NCBI GenBank assembly: GCA_964475135.1
Contig: CAYYWL010000027.1
Span: 1-22,400, forward strand
Length of the DNA stretch: 22,400 nucleotides
Reading direction: 5' to 3'
DNA from: TMED14 sp964475135
Lineage (GTDB): Bacteria; Bacteroidota; Bacteroidia; Flavobacteriales; Schleiferiaceae
Shown here: positions 8,398 to 14,411 of the stretch, one piece after another
Layout: each line of letters begins with the position of its first letter
Numbering within the stretch: the stretch's first letter is position 1
Made by a program: the position numbers and the translations under genes
Notes under the pieces: generated by a model
What the model was told of the DNA's origin: nothing
The model's database searches: none
What the model saw: only the letters and a program-made list of their open reading frames with translations

Positions 8398-9261
8398 TTA
8401 CTTGCGGGCGAGTGCCACGACCACAGCTGTCGCCGCCACAAGCCCCGCCGGAACCAACCAGCTCCATTCGACCGCCACACCAGCAGCATACGAGCCTGGG
8501 CCCTCTAGCTGCGTCTGCACATAGGTGATACCGTTGTGCAGCACGTGCGCCCCCAGCGGAACCCACAGACGCCCGCTCCTCTCGTACAACCAAGCGAGTG
8601 CGAGCCCAGCAACCACGAGAAACGGAACGTGAATTAAGTCAAAGTGAAATCCCGCAAACAGGGCTGCCGACGCCACGACCGACACCCACGGAGCCACCCT
8701 CGCACGCAGCATGCGCTGTAAGGCTCCGCGAAAGAAGAGCTCCTCGCCCACCGCGGCAATCAATACGAACACTAGCACCGCCAACATTTTGTCGCCCCAG
8801 TGCGGCAAAAACAGCATGCGCTCGACCCAACCCGACTGCGTCTCGGCCTGAGCCAATGCCGACGTCGCCCAATCCTGCCCCTGCAGCATCTGAAACCACA
8901 ACCCTGACACCCATTCCAACGCGGGCAGCAACGCCGGAAGCAGCGTCCACGACAACACGGTCTCGCGCAAACTCCAGGCCGCGTGCCGCGGCAACGCCGG
9001 CGTCGCCGGCTCTTCAACCCGAGCCCAACGCTGCTGCAGTGCCAGCGCCGGAACCAAAAAAATCGCCAGCGAACCCAATCCCTGCTGGGCCAAGAGCGCC
9101 CGTGCCGCGTTCAGTTCCTGGCGCAGGATTACCTCACTCAAATTCATTCCACCGTACCCCAGGATCTGCATCACCGATGCTCCTCCCAAGCCCGACACAA
9201 ACAGCATCGACAGGACCACGGCAAACGCCAAAAACAGGGAGTCAGACTTAATGGAATTCAT
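8398..9261 (-). CDS. CPBP-family intramembrane metalloprotease
   Basis: A membrane-embedded protease of the CAAX prenyl protease/Rce1-like (Abi) family, about 287 residues from ATG at 9261. The three family motifs are present: EExxxR as EELFFR (Glu173, Glu174, Arg178), FxxxH as FAGFH (His206) and HxxxN as HVLHN (His239, Asn243). Several hydrophobic helices surround them, for example residues 9-30, 62-77, 160-172, 191-206 and 213-226. An in-frame TTG three codons earlier lies within the promoter box and is not preferred. Substrates are unknown; roles in protein maturation or self-immunity are known for the family. The downstream dusB gene appears to have its own promoter. Confidence 0.9.
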   Translation of the reverse strand: MNSIKSDSLFLAFAVVLSMLFVSGLGGASVMQILGYGGMNLSEVILRQELNAARALLAQQGLGSLAIFLVPALALQQRWARVEEPATPALPRHAAWSLRETVLSWTLLPALLPALEWVSGLWFQMLQGQDWATSALAQAETQSGWVERMLFLPHWGDKMLAVLVFVLIAAVGEELFFRGALQRMLRARVAPWVSVVASAALFAGFHFDLIHVPFLVVAGLALAWLYERSGRLWVPLGAHVLHNGITYVQTQLEGPGSYAAGVAVEWSWLVPAGLVAATAVVVALARK

Positions 9262-9267
9262 TGCCGT

Positions 9268-9275
9268 CAAAAGTA
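9268..9275 (-). promoter_or_regulatory. -7 box (TACTTTTG) of the CPBP gene
   Basis: An exact TAnnTTTG match on the minus strand, ending 6 nt before ATG at 9261. Confidence 0.58.
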
Positions 9276-9280
9276 CGAGT

Positions 9281-9316
9281 TTAGCGAGGTTGGCGAGATT
9301 AGCAAGGCTCGCAAAG
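9281..9316. repeat. Degenerate 9-bp tandem repeat, about four units
   Basis: Units resembling TTAGCGAGG repeat every 9 bp: TTAGCGAGG, TTGGCGAGA, TTAGCAAGG and the divergent CTCGCAAAG. It directly precedes the heptad array. It would read as LAR/LAK repeats in the plus strand, but no gene is apparent there. Confidence 0.6.
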
Positions 9317-9321
9317 TCTAA

Positions 9322-9391
9322 TAGCTACTGGCTGCTAGTAGCTACTGGCCGTTGGCTACTTTCTTTTGGTTTCTCGTTACTGGCTTCTGGT
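9322..9391. repeat. Heptanucleotide array A (about ten units, TACTGGC type)
   Basis: Ten consecutive 7-mers fall in register with a loose TACTGGC consensus; units 4 and 9 are exact, and others such as TAGTAGC, CGTTGGC and TTCTGGT are one to three changes away. Read on the minus strand the unit is GCCAGTA, which is array B's unit. No coding potential is evident. Positions 9262-9600 hold only such repeats and a terminator. Confidence 0.65.
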
Positions 9392-9450
9392 CCGCAGAAG
9401 CTAATCTCGTACAGGATGGCACAAGAAGAAGCATTTACCAGAACGAAAAG

Positions 9451-9548
9451 CTAGATACAAGTAACCAGTAGCGAGGCCGAAGGCCTTAGGCCGCAGGCCA
9501 CCAGAAACAAGAAACAATAGGCCATAAGCCGGCCAAAGGCCGCAGCCC
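9451..9548. repeat. Heptanucleotide array B (about fourteen units, CCAGTAG/GAGGCC type)
   Basis: Fourteen 7-mers in one register, apart from a single-base insertion at 9500. They include CAAGTAA, CCAGTAG, then a run of NNAGGCC units, then CCAGAAA and CAAGAAA. The orientation is opposite to array A, with about 59 bp between them, so partial foldback is possible. The array ends just before the exbD terminator. Confidence 0.65.
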
Positions 9549-9550
9549 AT

Positions 9551-9579
9551 AAAAAAACCCGGCTCCTCTCGGAGCCGGG
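9551..9579 (-). terminator. Intrinsic terminator of the exbB-exbD operon
   Basis: On the minus strand CCCGGCTCC, a GAGA loop and GGAGCCGGG make a perfect 9-bp stem followed by seven T. It lies 22 bp after the last exbD stop codon. Confidence 0.9.
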
Positions 9580-9601
9580 CTCAAACCAAAACAACAGACT
9601 T

Positions 9602-10084
9602 TTAGTAAGCCTTGTAAAGTTCCTCGGCAGACGCAGCTGGATTTGCTGAGTACGACAGCTTGAGGGCCTGCGCCTTGCGCAGCTCCTGCTTGATGTCACT
9701 AATCAATCCCATCTTAGCATCGACGTCGGCCTTGATCGACACGGTAAACTTCGAGCGCTCAGCTTCATTAATCGATTCGCGCTGAAGGATTACCCACTGC
9801 TGGACTTCACCCACAGATGCTAGCTGATCAGCCAATTGAATTCGAGGCTCTGTACCTAAGTCGGCACTTTTAGGTGCACCTACATAAATGTATGTGGTTA
9901 GGTCCTTGCGCTCAAGTTTTTGAATTTCAGTCGCCTGTGGCTTTTTCACCTTAACCAGCAACGTTACTTCACGCATTGTTGTGGTTACCATGAAGAAGAA
10001 CAGCAGCATGAATACAATGTCTGGAAGTGATGCCGTCGACAAGGGCGGTAACTCAACCTTCTTTTTCTTTTTAATCTGTGCCAT
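9602..10084 (-). CDS. exbD: ExbD/TolR-family biopolymer transport protein (second copy)
   Basis: A 160-residue inner-membrane protein that works with ExbB to couple proton flow to TonB- or Tol-type energy transfer. A basic N-terminus (MAQIKKKKK) is followed by one membrane helix with the conserved proton-path Asp22 (LPDIVFMLLFFFMVTTTM), and then a periplasmic domain to the end. Its ATG overlaps the stop of the preceding exbD by one base (TAATG), which indicates coupling. It is the last gene of the operon, before a strong terminator. The sequence is lower in GC than its neighbours, as expected for a conserved, well-expressed operon. Confidence 0.93.
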   Translation of the reverse strand: MAQIKKKKKVELPPLSTASLPDIVFMLLFFFMVTTTMREVTLLVKVKKPQATEIQKLERKDLTTYIYVGAPKSADLGTEPRIQLADQLASVGEVQQWVILQRESINEAERSKFTVSIKADVDAKMGLISDIKQELRKAQALKLSYSANPAASAEELYKAY

Positions 10085-10656
10085 TATCCTCCAACTTCAA
10101 CGGGTTCAGCTTCAGAAATAAACTGCGGATATACTGCATTTACTTCTTCTTTATCACTTTCGCTGAGTGACTCATAATCGCGTCCGTACTTGCGCGTGGC
10201 AAGTTCATTGCGTAGCTCTGAATAAGCACCCAAAAGCTCGTTACGAACCTTTACAAACATGTTGTAACTCGTACCACGGTCATTTTGAAGTGAAATAACG
10301 GCTTTCTTAGGATTATCCGAAGATGCTTGATCACGCAAGCCACGGCAATCCTCGCACGAACCGTCACCATTGTTATCAATGAACTCCTTAGCCAAACGAC
10401 GAACATCTTCAAGTGTCGCATACTCAGACTCAATTAAGAGTTGATCTTGAGCATTCACGAGTACTACAAAAATGTTCTTCTCTTTAATGTCCTGAGGGGG
10501 ATCAGTTACTTGATCCGTCCAAGGCGGAAGCTTCACCAGAAGGCCCTTATCTACGTCCATGGTGGTAGTCACCAAGAAGAAGATCAAAAGCAGAAAGGCG
10601 ATATCGGCCATCGACCCTGCGTTGATTTCTGGAACAGCGCGTTTTTTACTGGCCAT
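10084..10656 (-). CDS. exbD: ExbD/TolR-family biopolymer transport protein (first copy)
   Basis: A 190-residue ExbD paralogue from ATG at 10656. The N-terminus is basic (MASKKRAVPEINAGSMADIAFL) with the conserved Asp18 entering the single membrane helix, ending VTTTMDVDKG. The periplasmic part carries an insertion with a Cys pair (NNGDGSCEDCRG) and then a conserved block, KKAVISLQNDRGTSYNMF, that I associate with Bacteroidota ExbD proteins. The frame is open to 10758, but the extra 34 residues overlap the upstream gene and lack family features. The two ExbD copies differ in their periplasmic parts and probably form heteromers with ExbB. Eight bp separate it from the upstream membrane-protein gene. 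Confidence 0.92.
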   Translation of the reverse strand: MASKKRAVPEINAGSMADIAFLLLIFFLVTTTMDVDKGLLVKLPPWTDQVTDPPQDIKEKNIFVVLVNAQDQLLIESEYATLEDVRRLAKEFIDNNGDGSCEDCRGLRDQASSDNPKKAVISLQNDRGTSYNMFVKVRNELLGAYSELRNELATRKYGRDYESLSESDKEEVNAVYPQFISEAEPVEVGG

Positions 10657-10664
10657 ACCTTGCC

Positions 10665-11081
10665 TTATTTGCGCAAGCGACTTACCGAAGAAAGCAGCAC
10701 CGCCACAATAGAAAGTAGTGACATGATGTAGGTGGCATTCAAGCCGGTCGAAACCCAACGAGATCCACTTTCAGAAATGTTCTTGTACGACTCGTAGTCA
10801 GACCCCGAAGACATCAAGTAGCTAATCAAAAGTACCGCGATCAAGGCACCAAAACCAATCGCTGAACTCTTCAAAGAAGCAGGATTGATAATCATTCCCC
10901 GAACTGCACTAAAAACGGCGAGCCCAATTGCAAGGAAAAACATCCCAATGGAGACCCAAATGGAAGCCCCTACATTGCCTTCAAGCGCGTCATCGCCCCC
11001 AAAGAAGATGAGCAACGTGAAGACCAGACCTATGCCGCCAAGGGCATATGCCAACAGTCGGCTCAATTTATCAAATGTCAT
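10665..11081 (-). CDS. Four-helix membrane protein between exbB and exbD, unknown function
   Basis: A 138-residue protein with four likely membrane helices at about 10-28, 40-60, 73-90 and 113-133, joined by short loops; the longest is SSGSDYESYKNISESGSRW between helices 3 and 4, with positive charges at both ends. I do not recognise a named domain, but genes of this size and topology are common between ExbB- and ExbD-type genes in Bacteroidota. It sits 9 bp after exbB and 8 bp before exbD, so it is in the same transcript and may be an accessory subunit of the proton channel. Confidence 0.85.
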   Translation of the reverse strand: MTFDKLSRLLAYALGGIGLVFTLLIFFGGDDALEGNVGASIWVSIGMFFLAIGLAVFSAVRGMIINPASLKSSAIGFGALIAVLLISYLMSSGSDYESYKNISESGSRWVSTGLNATYIMSLLSIVAVLLSSVSRLRK

Positions 11082-11090
11082 GACTGAATC

Positions 11091-11906
11091 TTACTTTTTC
11101 AGGTGAGCAGCGACAATGTCGAGGAAGGTGATTGAGGCATCTTCCATCTTGTTCACCAAGTTATCGATCATAGCGACGATAAGGTTAAAGAAGATTTGAA
11201 GAATCATTGCAGCGATTAGACCAAATACCGTAGTCAAAAGGGCTACTTTGATACCACCTGCTACCAGTGATGGGCTAATGTCACCCGCGGCTTCGATGGC
11301 GTCAAACGCCTGAATCATACCGATAACGGTTCCCATAAATCCAAGCATCGGTGCAAGTGCAATGAACAATGAAATCCAAGAAACGCCGCGCTCAAGCTTG
11401 CCGTTTTCAACTGACCCAAGGCTTACAATTGCTTTGTCGACCATGTCGATGCCTTCATCCATTTTCTCTAGGCCCTGATAGAAGATTGATGCAACTGGAC
11501 CACGTGCGTTACGGCACACCTCAAGGGCTGCAGCTTTTCCGCCGTTCTTCAGCGCTTCTTCTACGTCCTTCAAAAGCTTTTCGCTGTTGTTGTTCGACAT
11601 GCCGAGGTACAAAACGCGCTCAATCGCGATCGCAAGACCCAAGATCAGAGTCAAGAGAACTGGGGCCATCCACAAAGGATCACCTTCGATAAACTTCTCT
11701 TTGAGGACTTGCGTGAAGCTCTTTTCTTCATCAACGACGGGGGCCGTCTCTTCAACAGCAGCGGTAGCCGTGGTGTCGGCAGCAGCTGCGTTCGTATCAG
11801 TAGCAGCTACTTGCTCGGTGGCAGCGGCTGCGGTAGCGTCCTGAGCCAGAACGGGTTGAGTGAACAGAATCCCTGCGGCGAAGCACAGAGCGAGAACCTT
11901 TTTCAT
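11091..11906 (-). CDS. exbB: MotA/TolQ/ExbB proton channel protein with a signal peptide and Ala/Thr-rich extension
   Basis: A 271-residue inner-membrane channel subunit. Residues 1-21 (MKKVLALCFAAGILFTQPVLA) form a signal peptide, followed by an Ala/Thr-rich, acidic linker to about residue 60. The MotA/TolQ/ExbB core has its first helix near 79-97, then a cytoplasmic loop (GPVASIFYQGLEKMDEGIDM). Two long helices follow, with the hallmark LAPMLGFMGTVIGMIQAF at about 188-205 and ALLTTVFGLIAAMILQIFFN further on. First gene of a four-gene operon; a TACTTTTG box 48 nt upstream implies a leader. The energy-transfer role is well established for the family; whether it serves TonB, Tol or another machine is not decided by sequence. 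Confidence 0.93.
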   Translation of the reverse strand: MKKVLALCFAAGILFTQPVLAQDATAAAATEQVAATDTNAAAADTTATAAVEETAPVVDEEKSFTQVLKEKFIEGDPLWMAPVLLTLILGLAIAIERVLYLGMSNNNSEKLLKDVEEALKNGGKAAALEVCRNARGPVASIFYQGLEKMDEGIDMVDKAIVSLGSVENGKLERGVSWISLFIALAPMLGFMGTVIGMIQAFDAIEAAGDISPSLVAGGIKVALLTTVFGLIAAMILQIFFNLIVAMIDNLVNKMEDASITFLDIVAAHLKK

Positions 11907-11954
11907 GGGTTTTTGCGAGGTTGGTTAAACAGTTGAAAAAATGTCTTAGAGGAG

Positions 11955-11962
11955 CAAAAGTA
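11955..11962 (-). promoter_or_regulatory. -7 box (TACTTTTG) of the exbB operon
   Basis: An exact TAnnTTTG match 48 nt before the exbB ATG, so this operon has a 5' leader, unlike many neighbours. Confidence 0.58.
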
Positions 11963-12019
11963 GGGACTTCGCACCAATGCCAAAATTATCGGAGCATTAA
12001 TTTGTACAATATGTATGAT

Positions 12020-12625
12020 TTACGCTTTTACCGCAGCGCGGTGAAGTACATCCGGACTCAAATCCGGAGTTTGCACAACGGCCGCGACTGCATCCCGAGG
12101 ATGGTCGACGACGGTCCATAGGTCCAGGTGCTCGGGGTTCATGAATTCTTCGTCTACCATCCGTTTGAGTTGGCGAAGTAGGTCGTTGTAGAATCCGTTT
12201 TGGTTGACGATAACTACAGGTTTTAAGTACTGTCCGAGGCGCTTGAGGGTGATGGCTTCGGCAAGTTCTTCGAGGGTTCCGCAGCCGCCTGGCAGGGCAA
12301 TCAAACCCTCGGTGTGCGCGAGCAAGCCTGCCTTGCGCTCAGCCATGGTTTGTACAAATGTGAAGTCGTCGACCAGCGGATGGTCCATCTCAATGTCTTT
12401 GAGGAACTGGGGCATCACGCCAGAGGCCTTGCCTCCGCGCTGAATGACTTCGGTAGCTATGTGGCCCATAAGGCCTGTTTTACCTCCGCCAAACACGAGG
12501 ACGGCACCTGCATCGACGAGGGTTTGGGCGAGCTCTGTGGCACCGTCGACGTAGTCTTGGGCGACGCGCGCTGAACCCGCGCAGTAAACGGTGACGCGAG
12601 CACCACGCAAGTCGCGAGCGCTCAT
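12020..12625 (-). CDS. LOG-family nucleotide phosphoribohydrolase (TIGR00730-type Rossmann protein)
   Basis: A 201-residue cytoplasmic protein of the lysine decarboxylase-like/LOG family, whose characterised members release a base from nucleoside 5'-monophosphates. Signature motifs are GGGKTGLMG (46-54), ERKAGL with the conserved Arg97 and Lys98, and PGGCGTLEE (112-120), which carries the catalytic Glu pair. Older annotations call this family lysine decarboxylase, which is wrong. Its ATG overlaps the stop of the upstream small gene (ATGA), so the two are coupled. Substrate in this organism unknown; in bacteria AMP-like nucleotides are likely. Downstream, 113 bp to exbB hold no clear feature apart from the exbB promoter. 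Confidence 0.93.
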   Translation of the reverse strand: MSARDLRGARVTVYCAGSARVAQDYVDGATELAQTLVDAGAVLVFGGGKTGLMGHIATEVIQRGGKASGVMPQFLKDIEMDHPLVDDFTFVQTMAERKAGLLAHTEGLIALPGGCGTLEELAEAITLKRLGQYLKPVVIVNQNGFYNDLLRQLKRMVDEEFMNPEHLDLWTVVDHPRDAVAAVVQTPDLSPDVLHRAAVKA

Positions 12626-12798
12626 TTCGCTTTTGCTCTGAGTTCCTCGATGCGCGGAATAAGGGCTTCGGCCTCGGCACGCTTCAAATCAGAAGCGCGG
12701 CGGTCGGTCGTTGAAAGCTTGAATGATTCCTCGAGAAGCTGAGTATACTGCTCGTTGAGGCGGTCCAATTCGGACTTTTTGCGAAAGAATGAAAACAT
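12622..12798 (-). CDS. Small helical protein, Lacal_2735-like (58 aa)
   Basis: A 58-residue product on the minus strand, starting MFSFFRKKSELDRLNEQYTQ, with a strongly charged body containing LLEESFKLSTTDRRASDLKR. It is very likely one continuous helix or coiled coil. It resembles the Lacal_2735 family of small Bacteroidota proteins, from memory. The stop TGA overlaps the ATG of the LOG gene, giving translational coupling. Upstream, TACCTTTA (one base from the -7 consensus) ends 4 nt before the ATG. Function unknown; the basic, Phe-rich N-terminus could touch membrane. Confidence 0.85.
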   Translation of the reverse strand: MFSFFRKKSELDRLNEQYTQLLEESFKLSTTDRRASDLKRAEAEALIPRIEELRAKAK

Positions 12799-12802
12799 GC
12801 GT

Positions 12803-12810
12803 TAAAGGTA
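12803..12810 (-). promoter_or_regulatory. Candidate -7 box (TACCTTTA) of the small gene/LOG operon
   Basis: It matches TAnnTTTG except for the last base and ends 4 nt before ATG at 12798. Confidence 0.45.
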
Positions 12811-12836
12811 GTCCCTGTTCCGCACGAAAACCCCAA

Positions 12837-13307
12837 TTAACGCCAGCTCGTTTTGAGAAAAAGACCCGCGATGGCATTGGTCGCTAGGCCCGCAATAGGA
12901 GCAAAAAAAGCGCCCTTAACTGCATAGCTAGTGAAGTTGAAGTATGCCTCTGCCACGTCCAAGGACGCAATTTGGTTGTCGACAGCGTAGCGAATGAAGT
13001 CGGTAAAAAAGTTCGGGTTGATGTAGGTGAAAAAGAGGTACTGGACTCCGACTGATAGAAGTCCTACCGTGGCGCCGACACCGAGACCTTGGCCCAACGC
13101 CTGAAGGTAGGTGAGTTCGCCACCGAGTTCCGCCTTACGCGCAAAGAGGCCCCAAATCATAATGGCGACCGACGGAACAAGGATGAGGTTCGTATACAGC
13201 GAATGAAGGTTGATGTATGTGGTATGCAGGCCCACGAGGTATTCAACAATAATCCAAACAAATTGCATTAATGAGAAAATGAGGCCAAATCGAAGTGCGG
13301 TAGCCAT
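12837..13307 (-). CDS. DUF4199-like membrane protein
   Basis: A 156-residue integral membrane protein from ATG at 13307, beginning MATALRFGLIFSLMQFVWII. Four hydrophobic helices lie at about 5-22, 36-53, 69-90 and 124-147, and between the last two is a soluble stretch (NPNFFTDFIRYAVDNQIAS). The layout and phrases such as LTYLQALGQGLGVGATVGLLS fit the DUF4199 family of Bacteroidota, whose function is unknown. The frame continues to 13418 upstream, but that extension has no family features. It is divergent from the GyrI-like gene, with 125 bp between start codons. Confidence 0.82.
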   Translation of the reverse strand: MATALRFGLIFSLMQFVWIIVEYLVGLHTTYINLHSLYTNLILVPSVAIMIWGLFARKAELGGELTYLQALGQGLGVGATVGLLSVGVQYLFFTYINPNFFTDFIRYAVDNQIASLDVAEAYFNFTSYAVKGAFFAPIAGLATNAIAGLFLKTSWR

Positions 13308-13420
13308 GGTTGCGTATAGGTTTCGTGCTTTTAAGATGCGGCAACGCGGTGAAAGGTTGCATTGGTTCGCTGCGAACGCTAACGTTGCATGCGCCAGCAT
13401 CGTATGTGTCCGCGTCAACG

Positions 13421-13428
13421 TACTTTTG
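13421..13428 (+). promoter_or_regulatory. -7 box (TACTTTTG) of the GyrI-like gene
   Basis: An exact TAnnTTTG match, 4 nt before ATG at 13433. It decides this start over the longer open frame from 13310. Confidence 0.6.
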
Positions 13429-13432
13429 CAGT

Positions 13433-13993
13433 ATGGTTCGCAAATTCATTTGGATCGTTGCCAGCATCGCGCTGGTCGTTGGTGCGCTTTTAGCCTGGCT
13501 TGGCGCATTTAAATCATTGACAGTCAATGACTCAACCCAAGGCGGGTACGTCGTGGTGGGCTATGACTACATGGGACCTTTTGAGAAGATCGGTCCGGTG
13601 TACGAGCGCGTGGTGGCTTCTGGGGATTCACTTGGCTTGCCAGTCGACTCTTTGATCGGTGTGTACTACTCAAATCCCGAGGAGGTAGCGCCTGATTCGC
13701 TCCTTTCTTTTGTCGGAATCTTAGTGGGTAATAGCGACGATGACCTCGGAACCCTGGATTTTGGCAAGATGCGCACCGAGCGAATTCCCGCAGGTCGCGC
13801 GCTGTGGATTGACTTCCCCTACTCGAACACTTTGGGCATGTACGTTGGAATCATGCGCGCCTACGATGCGCTTGGAGAAGCTTCAGTTGCTGCAGGTCTT
13901 GAGCCCGGATGGGTGTACGAAATCCATAGCGAGGGCAACGTTCGCTTTGTGTTTCAGGAGTACCCGCAAGCAGAAGATCCCGCCGCTTTTTAA
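13433..13993 (+). CDS. Membrane-anchored GyrI-like/effector-binding-domain protein
   Basis: A 186-residue protein with an N-terminal membrane anchor (residues 4-24, KFIWIVASIALVVGALLAWL) and a soluble domain that I read as GyrI-like. Signs are GGYVVVGYDYMGPFEKIGPV near residues 37-56, a central LIGVYYSNPEEVAPDSL typical of the fold, and IPAGRALWIDFPY followed by the helix GMYVGIMRAYDAL. GyrI-like (SOUL/SHS2-type) domains bind small hydrophobic molecules; the ligand here is unknown. The anchor would place the domain outside the cytoplasm. The T9SS mini-protein gene starts 21 bp after the stop, with its own -7 box. Confidence 0.75.
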   Translation: MVRKFIWIVASIALVVGALLAWLGAFKSLTVNDSTQGGYVVVGYDYMGPFEKIGPVYERVVASGDSLGLPVDSLIGVYYSNPEEVAPDSLLSFVGILVGNSDDDLGTLDFGKMRTERIPAGRALWIDFPYSNTLGMYVGIMRAYDALGEASVAAGLEPGWVYEIHSEGNVRFVFQEYPQAEDPAAF

Positions 13994-14000
13994 TTTTTTG

Positions 14001-14008
14001 TAGGTTTG
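14001..14008 (+). promoter_or_regulatory. -7 box (TAGGTTTG) of the T9SS mini-protein gene
   Basis: An exact TAnnTTTG match ending 6 nt before ATG at 14015, just after the stop of the GyrI-like gene. Confidence 0.55.
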
Positions 14009-14014
14009 TTGGGT

Positions 14015-14338
14015 ATGAAACGCTTCACCTCAATTGCTTTAGTCCTGCTGCTTGCCGCGGCGAGCTGGGCATTTATGGTGGGTGGTTCTCCCCTTGTGGT
14101 GTATCCGAATCCCGTACAGGGCACGCTTCGTGGCCAGTTGGAGTTGAGCGGAACCGCGCCCGTTTCACTGAGTTTGTACGACATGCTTGGCCGCCGGGTA
14201 GACGCCAAAAATCTAAATTCTAGCCAGCGACAATTCGCTTGGGAAGTGACACACTTGCCCGCAGGTATGTACTGGCTTAAGGTTGAGCAGGGCGACGCAG
14301 TCGTTGCTCAGGTTCGAGTGGTACTCTCGAAGTCCTAG
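14015..14338 (+). CDS. T9SS sorting domain without passenger (107 aa)
   Basis: A 107-residue protein that is essentially a signal peptide joined to a T9SS type A sorting domain. Residues 1-20 (MKRFTSIALVLLLAAASWAF) form the signal. YPNPVQG at 30-36 opens the sorting domain, SLYDMLGRRVDAK at 53-65 is the conserved middle, and LPAGMYWLKVE (81-91) and VVLSKS (102-107) close it. No passenger domain is present. It could be a small surface protein, a decoy that occupies the T9SS machinery, or the remnant of a larger gene. A -7 box 6 nt before the ATG argues against it being a decayed fragment of the upstream gene. A weak hairpin lies at 14361-14383 downstream. Confidence 0.85.
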   Translation: MKRFTSIALVLLLAAASWAFMVGGSPLVVYPNPVQGTLRGQLELSGTAPVSLSLYDMLGRRVDAKNLNSSQRQFAWEVTHLPAGMYWLKVEQGDAVVAQVRVVLSKS

Positions 14339-14411
14339 CCGTTTATTTACGTTTACCGGACGACTGCACCTCGTAGTGCGTCGCAGCTTGCCCCTCTAAA
14401 TCGGAGCAAGT

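Noticed and set aside
8598..9251. A 217-codon plus-strand frame rich in Pro, Arg and Thr
   Set aside because: It is antisense to the CPBP protease, which carries all family motifs; the Pro/Arg/Thr-rich composition is a frame artefact.
9281..9548. A CRISPR array
   Set aside because: The units are 7 or 9 bp, contiguous and degenerate, with no unique spacers and no cas genes nearby.
12020..12625. Lysine decarboxylase
   Set aside because: The PGGxGTxEE motif belongs to LOG-type nucleotide phosphoribohydrolases; the old name is a database error.
14361..14383. A terminator after the T9SS mini-protein gene
   Set aside because: The hairpin (CGACTGCAC with GTGCGTCG, one bulge) has no T run after it, so termination is not supported.
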